A DNA stretch of 32,205 nucleotides from RBG-16-66-20 sp049651845. Its GTDB lineage: Bacteria; Pseudomonadota; Gammaproteobacteria; Burkholderiales; SG8-39. Below the pieces are notes generated by a model, which worked only from the letters and a program-made list of their open reading frames with translations, did no database searches and was not told where the DNA came from. Positions 9,733 to 15,787 of this stretch are shown one piece after another (the first letter of the stretch is position 1; every line of letters starts with the position of its first letter). A program made the translations under genes and the position numbers. The stretch covers positions 1 to 32,205 of the forward strand of contig JBASCW010000149.1 of assembly GCA_049651845.1 (NCBI GenBank), in the 5' to 3' direction.

Positions 9733-9773
9733 AGTCTAGGCAGGCGGCATCGGGACAGTTTGATCTGCGTCAA
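9733..9773 (-). promoter_or_regulatory. FNR/Anr-type promoter of the nar operon
   Basis: An FNR-type palindrome TTGATCTGCGTCAA lies at 9760-9773 (consensus TTGAT-N4-ATCAA, one mismatch). On the minus strand it is followed after 21 bases by a -10-like hexamer TAGACT (9738-9733). With a start near 9726 the box centre sits at about -40.5, the class II activator position for FNR. This predicts oxygen-limited activation of narK1K2GHJI. The same box could also act on nsrR, whose start is 40 bases away on the other side. Confidence 0.75.
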
Positions 9774-9777
9774 GCTG

Positions 9778-9800
9778 AAGATGTATCGCTGGGACATGTT
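9778..9800 (+). promoter_or_regulatory. Candidate NsrR operator before nsrR
   Basis: The left half AAGATGTATCG matches 9 of 11 positions of the known NsrR half-site AAGATGYATTT; the right half TGGGACATGTT matches 6 of 11 positions of its inverted copy with the standard one-base centre. It ends 13 bases before the nsrR ATG and is adjacent to the FNR box, a suitable place for NO-relieved autorepression. The right arm is weak, so this is a candidate only. Confidence 0.45.
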
Positions 9801-9813
9801 TCCGGTCACCGAC

Positions 9814-10239
9814 ATGCGGCTGACGATCTTCACCGACTACAGCCTGCGGGTGCTCATTTATCTCGGCACGCGCCGGGCCGACGCGCGCCTGACGACCATC
9901 GGCGACATCGCGACCGCCTACGGCATTTCCGGAAATCACCTGCGCAAGGTGGTGCACCACCTCGCCCAGGAGGGCTACATCGAGACCACGCGCGGCAAGG
10001 GCGGCGGCATGCGTCTTGCCCGCGCCCCGGAGCGGATCAATATCGGCACCGTCGTGCGCGGGACCGAGCAGGACTTCGCGCTCGTCGAATGCTTCGAGCG
10101 GGGCGGCGGCAATTGTCCGGGTTCGCCCGTCTGCGCGCTCGCGCCCGCCCTCGATAGCGCCCTGCGCGAGTTCTTCCGCGAGCTCGACCGCCAGACGCTC
10201 GCGGACCTGTTACGGAATAGAATATCCCCGTCATGCTGA
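9814..10239 (+). CDS. nsrR: NO-sensing Rrf2-family repressor NsrR
   Basis: NsrR is a dimeric winged-helix repressor with a [4Fe-4S] cluster that is destroyed by nitric oxide. The 141-residue protein begins MRLTIFTDYSLRVLIYL, as in NsrR, with D8 matching the Asp ligand known from E. coli. The helix-turn-helix spans about 27-52 (TTIGDIATAYGISGNHLRKVVHHL). Three cysteines, C93, C101 and C107 (ECF...NCPGSPVC), supply the cluster ligands, and FFRELDRQTLADLL at the end is typical. Earlier in-frame ATGs exist (9781, 9796), but homology favours 9814. It is divergent from the nar operon and overlaps the VWA gene by seven bases. Targets are probably NO-detoxification or nar/nor genes; none is proven here. 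Confidence 0.92.
   Translation: MRLTIFTDYSLRVLIYLGTRRADARLTTIGDIATAYGISGNHLRKVVHHLAQEGYIETTRGKGGGMRLARAPERINIGTVVRGTEQDFALVECFERGGGNCPGSPVCALAPALDSALREFFRELDRQTLADLLRNRISPSC
10218..10223 (+). promoter_or_regulatory. Candidate internal -10 element for the VWA gene
   Basis: TAGAAT, one mismatch from TATAAT, lies inside the end of nsrR and nine bases before the VWA ATG. The implied transcript would start only two or three bases before the ATG. No convincing -35 is visible. Translation could instead be coupled to nsrR through the overlap. Confidence 0.35.
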
Positions 10240-11405
10240 TCGACTTCTTCCTCAAGCTCAAGAGCCACAAGCTGCCGGTCTCCATCAAGGAGTACCTGAC
10301 GCTGCTCGAGGCGATGGACAAGAAGGTGATCGCGCCCAACGTCAACGACTTCTACTACCTGTCGCGCGCCACGCTGGTCAAGGACGAATCGAACTACGAC
10401 AAGTTCGACCGCGCCTTCGCCGAGTTCTGGGACGGCGTGGAGACCATCCCCGGCATCGAGGCGCAGATTCCGCTGGAGTGGCTGCTCAAGCAGGTCGAGC
10501 TCACGCTCAGCGACGAGGAGAAGAAGCAGATCGCGGCGCTCGGCGGCTGGGAAAAGCTCATGGAGACGCTCAAGCAGCGCCTGGAAGAGCAGAAGAACCG
10601 CCACCAGGGCGGCTCGAAGTGGATCGGCACCGGCGGCACCTCGCCGTTTGGCGCCTACGGCTACAACCCCGAGGGCGTCCGCATCGGCCAGGACAAGTCG
10701 CGCAACCGCAGCGCGGTCAAGGTCTGGGACCAGCGCGAGTACCGCAACTTGGACGATTCGGTCGAGCTGGGCACGCGCAACATCAAGGTTGCCCTGCGCC
10801 GCCTGCGCAAGTTCGCGCGCGAAGGTGCTCCGGAGGAATTTGATTTAGAAAATACTATTTCTAGTACTGCTAAGAAAGCGTACTTAGATATCCACATGCG
10901 GCCCGAGCGCCGCAACGCGATCAAGGTGCTGATGCTGATGGACATCGGCGGCACCATGGACGATCACATCAAGCTCGCCGAGGAGCTGTTCTCGGCCTCC
11001 AAGACCGAGTTCAAGCACCTCGAGTTCTTCTACTTCCACAACTGCCTGTACGACTTCGTCTGGAAAGACAACCGCCGCCGGCACTCGGAGCGCACGCGCA
11101 CCTGGGACCTGCTGCACAAGTACGGCCACGACTACAAGGTGATTTTCGTGGGCGACGCCACCATGAGCCCCTACGAGATCCTGCAGCCCGGCGGCTCGGT
11201 CGAGTACTTCAACGAGGAAGCGGGCGCGGTGTGGGTGAAGCGCTTCACCGACGTCTACCAGAAGTGCGTCTGGCTCAACCCGGAGCCCGAGGAAGTCTGG
11301 CCCTACCGGCAGTCGATCCAGATCGTCAAAGAGCTCATGAACAACCGCATGTACCCCACCACGCTCGCCGGCCTCGAGCAGGCGATGCGCGTGCTGGCGA
11401 AGTAG
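10233..11405 (+). CDS. CoxE-like VWA-domain protein
   Basis: A 390-residue cytoplasmic protein without signal peptide. Residues 1-200 are a helical N-terminal part (MLIDFFLKLKSHKLPVSIKEYL), and residues about 226-390 a von Willebrand A fold. The MIDAS is modified: D237-I-G-G-T241 in place of DxSxS, followed by D308 in VGDATMSPYE. This pattern fits the CoxE-like VWA family, whose members usually work with MoxR-type AAA+ ATPases in metalloenzyme maturation (CoxD/CoxE, NorQ/NorD). No MoxR gene is in the window. Its start overlaps the nsrR stop, suggesting co-transcription. A maturation role for a nitrogen-oxide enzyme would be speculation. Codons 202-220 form an abrupt AT-rich patch at the domain boundary. 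Confidence 0.85.
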   Translation: MLIDFFLKLKSHKLPVSIKEYLTLLEAMDKKVIAPNVNDFYYLSRATLVKDESNYDKFDRAFAEFWDGVETIPGIEAQIPLEWLLKQVELTLSDEEKKQIAALGGWEKLMETLKQRLEEQKNRHQGGSKWIGTGGTSPFGAYGYNPEGVRIGQDKSRNRSAVKVWDQREYRNLDDSVELGTRNIKVALRRLRKFAREGAPEEFDLENTISSTAKKAYLDIHMRPERRNAIKVLMLMDIGGTMDDHIKLAEELFSASKTEFKHLEFFYFHNCLYDFVWKDNRRRHSERTRTWDLLHKYGHDYKVIFVGDATMSPYEILQPGGSVEYFNEEAGAVWVKRFTDVYQKCVWLNPEPEEVWPYRQSIQIVKELMNNRMYPTTLAGLEQAMRVLAK

Positions 11406-11421
11406 TCCCGCCGCCCCCCCC

Positions 11422-11456
11422 CGCCAGGCGCCCCGGATGATGGGGCGGTTCTGGCG
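11422..11456. terminator. Hairpin between convergent genes, possible bidirectional terminator
   Basis: Between the convergent VWA and LysM genes an interrupted stem can form: outer arms CGCCAG and CTGGCG, inner arms CGCCCC and GGGGCG, loop GGATGAT, with three unpaired bases on the right side. There is no clear U-run on either strand, so efficiency as an intrinsic terminator is uncertain, but the place is right for one. Confidence 0.5.
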
Positions 11457-11460
11457 CCGG

Positions 11461-12060
11461 CTACTTGCCGGTCTTGGTGACCTGCGGCGCGCGGTCCGTG
11501 GGGCCCTTCACGTCGATGCCGAATTCGCGCGCCTTCTGGTAGTGCGAGATGGATTCCTGCAGGTCGCGCGGCAGCGTCTTGCTCGTGTCCTTGTCGTAGA
11601 GCTGGCCCAGGCGCAGGTCGGCGAGCGGATGGCCGAGGCGCGCCGCCTCGATATAGGCCTTGACCGCGCCCTTCATATCGCCCGCCTTCTCGGCAGCGAG
11701 CCCGTCCTGATAGCGCGTCTCGCCTTTCCGGAGATTCGCCGTCTCGCGATCGGCGAGCTCGGGCTTGTACGAGAGCACGGTCGCTTCGCTCGGAATCGCC
11801 AACTTGGCGCCGGGCAGCAGCCGCTCCTTGGTGCGCACCGAGAACGCGTTCGGATTGGCCCGCACGATCGCATAGGCCATCTGGTTCTCGGTCGCGCTCG
11901 GGTGGCGCAGCTTGGCGGCGATAGTGACCAGGGTTTCCCCCTTGCCGACCGTGTAGACGCCGGGCACCGCCGGCTTCACCGGCGCCTGCGCTCGCAGTCC
12001 CGGCGCGAACAGCGAAGTCATCGCAATCGTCAAGGCGAGCGTCAGGCTGAAGAATTTCAT
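11461..12060 (-). CDS. Exported LysM-like / Sel1-like repeat protein
   Basis: A 199-residue protein with a clear signal peptide (residues 1-24, cleavage likely after LRA). Residues 35-91 (YTVGKGETLVTIAAKLRHPSATENQMAYAI to LLPGAKLAIP) resemble a LysM/FimV-type peptidoglycan-binding domain: glycine-threonine start, then a long helix and an asparagine-proline turn. Residues 113-184 are a TPR/Sel1-like helical repeat (GETRYQDGLAAEKAGDMKGAVKAY). The last part, RLGQLYDKDTSKTLPRDL, resembles the C-terminus of the nearby Ser/Thr kinase. A periplasmic cell-wall role is inferred; the specific function is unknown. Confidence 0.75.
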   Translation of the reverse strand: MKFFSLTLALTIAMTSLFAPGLRAQAPVKPAVPGVYTVGKGETLVTIAAKLRHPSATENQMAYAIVRANPNAFSVRTKERLLPGAKLAIPSEATVLSYKPELADRETANLRKGETRYQDGLAAEKAGDMKGAVKAYIEAARLGHPLADLRLGQLYDKDTSKTLPRDLQESISHYQKAREFGIDVKGPTDRAPQVTKTGK

Positions 12061-12097
12061 GGCAACGGCCGCAATTTCTCAATCTCTACGTCCGACC

Positions 12098-12126
12098 ATG
12101 ATACCCGTGAGAATACCCCTTATGAT
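12098..12126. promoter_or_regulatory. Divergent -10-like elements between LysM and membrane-protein genes
   Basis: The 107-base gap between two divergent genes contains TATCAT on the minus strand (12103-12098) and TATGAT on the plus strand (12121-12126), each one mismatch from TATAAT and exactly 17 bases apart. They would serve the LysM gene and the 12168 gene, with leaders of about 30-35 bases. Neither has a recognisable -35 box. Confidence 0.35.
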
Positions 12127-12167
12127 GTGACCTGCTGCACGGTAGTCCGAAGTCCACTTCATCCCGC

Positions 12168-13142
12168 ATGGCCCGCTTCCTTTTCTGGCTCGTCCTCGCC
12201 TGGCCGGCACCGGCGCTGATCGCGGGCGCGCTCGGCTGGAAAGGCGTGTGGGGCTCCGGCAGCGCGCTCGCCGACTACCTGATGCCGATCCCGGTGGCGG
12301 GCGGCGTGCTGCACCTGGCGACTTTCGCCGGCGTGTCCGTGCTGCTCGCCTCGCAGAAAGCGTGGCCCGCGCCGCTGCTGGGCCTCGCGCGCGGCGCGCT
12401 GCTCGGGCTTGCGCTCTGCGGGCTGGCGCTCCTGCTCGATGTCACGACGATCTACCAGGCCGCCACCACCGACGCGGCGCTGCATCGGTTGCCCTGGCAG
12501 CAGAATCCGCTCGGGCTGTTCCTGCTCACCGACAGCCTGATCGCGCAACTCTTCGTGGCTGCGTTCGGCGGCCACTCGCCCGCGGACGCGCGCGACTGGG
12601 GACTGTCGCTCGCCGCCGCGCTGCTGCTCCCGGCGATCGCCTCCGCGGCGCTGGTGACGCAGGACTCGCGCTACGGCCAGCCCTTCCTGTTCCACGGCTC
12701 GCGCGGCGGGCCCGCGCGCGGCGACGAGTCGATTTTCGTGTACACGACGTTGCCGGTCGCCGCGCCGTCGTTCCGCGCGCAGGCCGAAGCGCATGCGGAG
12801 CAGTGGCATCCGGCCCGCGATCTGAACGCCGAGGACACGGCGGTCTACTTTTTCGCCAGCCTGCAGGCGGCCAGGCTCCAGGACGCGAAGCAGGCGGCGC
12901 TCACCTACTGCATGTACGAGGACGGCACGCCCGCGCGCTGGCAGCCGGGCGCGGGCGACTGCTTCTCCCAGCACGAGAGCTTCGGCGAGCGCCTCGCGCG
13001 CTTGCTCGAGGCGCAGGACCGGCAGCTGCCCATTCAGGAGCGCCAGCGCCTCGCGCGCGCGCAGGCCTGCGAGGGCCAAACCCCGCCGCCCGACCCCATG
13101 CGTGCCCTTTCCATCACGCAATTCTGCAAGGTCAGCCCATGA
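12168..13142 (+). CDS. Unrecognised inner-membrane protein
   Basis: A 324-residue protein I do not recognise. It has five probable membrane segments (about 3-23, 40-62, 70-90, 115-134, 146-164) and a soluble C-terminal half of about 160 residues containing several cysteines (YCMYEDG, GDCFSQHE, QACEG, FCKVSP). The C-terminal half is not obviously related to any family I can name. The stop overlaps the next gene's ATG (ATGA), so it is translationally coupled to the carboxymuconolactone-decarboxylase-like gene. The start at 12168 gives an immediate first helix, which supports it; no strong ribosome binding site precedes it. Confidence 0.7.
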   Translation: MARFLFWLVLAWPAPALIAGALGWKGVWGSGSALADYLMPIPVAGGVLHLATFAGVSVLLASQKAWPAPLLGLARGALLGLALCGLALLLDVTTIYQAATTDAALHRLPWQQNPLGLFLLTDSLIAQLFVAAFGGHSPADARDWGLSLAAALLLPAIASAALVTQDSRYGQPFLFHGSRGGPARGDESIFVYTTLPVAAPSFRAQAEAHAEQWHPARDLNAEDTAVYFFASLQAARLQDAKQAALTYCMYEDGTPARWQPGAGDCFSQHESFGERLARLLEAQDRQLPIQERQRLARAQACEGQTPPPDPMRALSITQFCKVSP

Positions 13143-13693
13143 GCCGATTCCCCAGCCTCGCCTCCGACGCCATGACGCCCGCGCAGCGCGAGGTCGCCGC
13201 CGAGATTTCGGCCGGCCCGCGCGGCGAGGTGCGCGGGCCGTTCCTCGCGCTGATCCATCACCCCGAGCTCGCACGCCGCGTGCAGGCGCTGGGCGAGCAG
13301 CTGCGCTGGAAAAGCAAGCTGCCGCCGCGGCTGCTCGAGCTCGCGGTGCTGGTCACCGCGCGGCGCTGGAGCTGCCAGTTCGAGTGGTTCATGCACGAGA
13401 AGCTCGCGCGCAAGGCCGGGCTCGATGAGCGCGTCATCGAGGCGGTCGCGCATGCGAAGATGCCGCAGCAGATGGGCCGAGAGGAGTCGCTAGTGCATGC
13501 CTTCTGCCTTCAGGCGCACACCACCGGACACCTGGACGACGCCACTTTCGCCGCCGCGAAGGAGCTTTTCGGCCTGGACGGGGTACTTGAGCTGCTGGCG
13601 CTGAACGGCTACTACTCGATGATGGCGATGGTGCTGAACAGCTCGGGGATCCCGCTGCCCGGAGGCGCCGCGCCGCCGCTGCAGCCGCTCTAG
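13139..13693 (+). CDS. Carboxymuconolactone decarboxylase family protein
   Basis: A 184-residue single-domain protein of the CMD/AhpD-like all-helical fold. The diagnostic stretch is at residues 60-95: LPPRLLELAVLVTARRWSCQFEW followed by H86 and the KAGL turn. There is only one cysteine (C79) in the core, so it is not an AhpD-type CxxC peroxidase and is closer to the PcaC-like and gamma-carboxymuconolactone branch. Members decarboxylate or act on small ring acids, but many have no known substrate. The ATG overlaps the stop of the membrane protein before it. The 3' end overlaps the end of the convergent kinase gene by four bases. Confidence 0.85.
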   Translation: MSRFPSLASDAMTPAQREVAAEISAGPRGEVRGPFLALIHHPELARRVQALGEQLRWKSKLPPRLLELAVLVTARRWSCQFEWFMHEKLARKAGLDERVIEAVAHAKMPQQMGREESLVHAFCLQAHTTGHLDDATFAAAKELFGLDGVLELLALNGYYSMMAMVLNSSGIPLPGGAAPPLQPL

Positions 13694-15723
13694 CGAGCTC
13701 GCGTGGTCTGGACTTCCACGCCGTTCAGGCGCGCGATCTCGTAGTAGCGCAGCGCTTCGCCGTAGTCGCGCGAGACGCCCGGCACGCCCTTCGATAGCAT
13801 GTCGCCCAGGCGCTTGGCCGACTGGCCGGCGGCCTGCCCCTTGCCTTCGCGTACGGCCTGCTCGAGCAGCCGCTTCGCTTCGCGGTTCCTGCCCTCGCCT
13901 TCGAGCGCGATCGCCCGCTGCAGCATCGCCTCCACGGTCTGCGGCGCATCCGCGGGCACCGGCGCGGGCGCCGGCGCTGGGGCGGGTGCCGGTACAGGCG
14001 CGGGCGACGGCGGCGGCGCCACCACCGCAACCTTGACCGGCTCCGGCGCCTTGCCGGGCGCGACCTTTTTCGCGAGGTCCGCGCGCCGCTGCTCGGCGGC
14101 TTTCGCCTCGGCCTCGCGCTGGCGCGTGAGGTCGGCCTGCTTCCTCGCTTCCGCTTCGCGCTGCTTGAGCTGCTCGGCCAGTTCCATCTGCCGCGCCAGG
14201 TCGCCGGCTTTGCGCGCGTCCGCTTCGCGCTGGCGCATCTGCGCGAGTTCGTTGGCGAGCTCGACTTCGCGCTCGCGCGACTTGCTGAGTTCCGACTCGC
14301 GCCGCTTGGACTCCTCGAGCATGCGCGTGAGCTCGGCCACGCGCTCGGCGGCCGGGTCGGGCTTGAGCGCCTGCCACAGCCCGACGCCGAGCGCGACGGC
14401 GAACAGCGCCGCGAGCACCGGCACCAGCTTCGAGCGCCCCGGCGCCTTCGCCTCGCGCTCCGAGAGCTCGGCTTCGCGCTTCTGGAACTCGGCCTCGCGG
14501 CGCGCGAGCGCCGCCTCCATCGCCGCCTTCTCCTCGGCGAGCTTCTGGCGCGCCTCTTGCTCGCGCCGCGCGGCCTCCTCGTTCTCGCGCTTTTCCTGCT
14601 CGCTGCCGCCCGAGGCGAGGCCCTGCAGCTTGGCGATCTTGCGCCGCGCGAGCGCGGCGTAGATGCCCTGCGGGAACTGCTCGATGTAGAGCTGGAAGTC
14701 GGCCGGGTCGTTGCCGTCCTTGATCGAGCGCCAGAACTCGAGCTCGGTGGCCTTGATGCGCGGCTGCGCGATCGGCACGGTGCGCAGCTCGGTCGGCTCG
14801 CCCGCGGCGCCCGGCGCCTCGCCGAGCGGCATGGCGCGCATCTGCAGCGTCTTCTCGACCTCGTCGGTCTCGGCCTCGCCCTCGAAGGCACGCTGCAGCG
14901 CATAGCCGAAGTGGCGCGCCGTCTGGTAGCGGTCGGCCGGGTTCTTGGCGAGCGCCTTGGCGACCACCGCGTCGAACAGCGGCGAGAGCGCGGGGTTCAC
15001 GCTCGAAGGCGCAGGCGGATCCTCGGCGATGACTTTCTTGGCGATCGCCCAGGCGCCCGCGCCGGTGAAGGGCTTCGCGCCGCAAAGGAACTCGTACAGG
15101 ATCACGCCCGCGGAGAAGATGTCGCTGCGCCGGTCGATCGCGGCGCCGTTCACCTGCTCGGGCGACATGTAGGCCGGCGTGCCGACGATGGTGCCCGCCT
15201 GCGTCTTGTCCGACACCGTGCGGTCCGGGTCGGTGATGCGCGCCACGCCGAAGTCGGTGAGCTTGACGCGGCCCTGCGAGTCGATCATCACGTTGGCCGG
15301 CTTGATGTCGCGGTGCACGATGCCGGCCTCGTGCGCGAAGTGCAGCGCCTCGCACAGCGACACCATGATGTGCACCGCCTCCTTGATCTCGAAGCGCTCC
15401 TTCGCGTCGAAGAAGGTCTTGAGCTCGCGGCCGCGCACCAGCTCCATGACGATGTAGGCGACGTCGCCCTCCTCGGCGAAGTCGAACACCTGCACGATGT
15501 TGGGGTGGTTGAGGCGCGCCACGGCCTGCGCCTCGCGCTTGAAGCGCTGCGAGTACTCCTTGGCCGAATCGGAGTCGAGCGCGCTCTTGAGGATGGTCTT
15601 GATGGCGACCTTGCGGTGCAGCCGCGTGTCGTTGCCCTCGTAGACGCGGCCCATCGCGCCCTCGCCGAGCACGCGCTCGAGGTCGTAGCGCCCGATCTTC
15701 TCGAGTTCCGGGGCCTCTCCCAT
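13690..15723 (-). CDS. Membrane Ser/Thr protein kinase with coiled coil and Sel1-like C-terminus
   Basis: A 677-residue PknB-like kinase. The N-terminal kinase domain (about 13-280) is complete: glycine loop GEGAMGRVYEG at 20-30, K42 in VAIK, HRD at 137-139, DFG at 157-159, activation segment GTPAYMSPEQ at 181-190. Then follow a short region common in such kinases (EFWRSIKDGNDPADFQLY, 329-346), a charged coiled coil (375-430), a membrane helix (433-452), another coiled coil (458-552), a Pro-Ala linker (569-594) and Sel1-like helices to the end. The kinase is predicted cytoplasmic and the C-terminus periplasmic. The start follows a perfect TATAAT by nine bases. It lies 64 bases downstream of typA on the same strand. 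Target unknown. Confidence 0.9.
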   Translation of the reverse strand: MGEAPELEKIGRYDLERVLGEGAMGRVYEGNDTRLHRKVAIKTILKSALDSDSAKEYSQRFKREAQAVARLNHPNIVQVFDFAEEGDVAYIVMELVRGRELKTFFDAKERFEIKEAVHIMVSLCEALHFAHEAGIVHRDIKPANVMIDSQGRVKLTDFGVARITDPDRTVSDKTQAGTIVGTPAYMSPEQVNGAAIDRRSDIFSAGVILYEFLCGAKPFTGAGAWAIAKKVIAEDPPAPSSVNPALSPLFDAVVAKALAKNPADRYQTARHFGYALQRAFEGEAETDEVEKTLQMRAMPLGEAPGAAGEPTELRTVPIAQPRIKATELEFWRSIKDGNDPADFQLYIEQFPQGIYAALARRKIAKLQGLASGGSEQEKRENEEAARREQEARQKLAEEKAAMEAALARREAEFQKREAELSEREAKAPGRSKLVPVLAALFAVALGVGLWQALKPDPAAERVAELTRMLEESKRRESELSKSREREVELANELAQMRQREADARKAGDLARQMELAEQLKQREAEARKQADLTRQREAEAKAAEQRRADLAKKVAPGKAPEPVKVAVVAPPPSPAPVPAPAPAPAPAPVPADAPQTVEAMLQRAIALEGEGRNREAKRLLEQAVREGKGQAAGQSAKRLGDMLSKGVPGVSRDYGEALRYYEIARLNGVEVQTTRAR

Positions 15724-15732
15724 GGCCCCGGC

Positions 15733-15738
15733 ATTATA
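15733..15738 (-). promoter_or_regulatory. Perfect -10 element before the kinase gene
   Basis: TATAAT on the minus strand, nine bases before the kinase ATG at 15723. A start 6-8 bases downstream of the hexamer gives a leader of only two or three bases, so the mRNA would be practically leaderless. No ribosome binding site is present in the nine bases. No good -35 is seen. Confidence 0.5.
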
Positions 15739-15765
15739 TGCGGGGCGCCCTGCGCGCTACCTCCT

Positions 15766-15781
15766 GCGGCCGCGCGGCCGC
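15766..15781. repeat. Perfect 16-base GC palindrome in the typA-kinase gap
   Basis: GCGGCCGCGCGGCCGC reads the same on both strands. Directly beside it, CGGCAGC and GCTGCCG (15781-15798) form a second hairpin around the typA stop codon. The pair may limit read-through from typA into the kinase gene, but there is no U-run. Confidence 0.5.
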
Positions 15782-15787
15782 GGCAGC

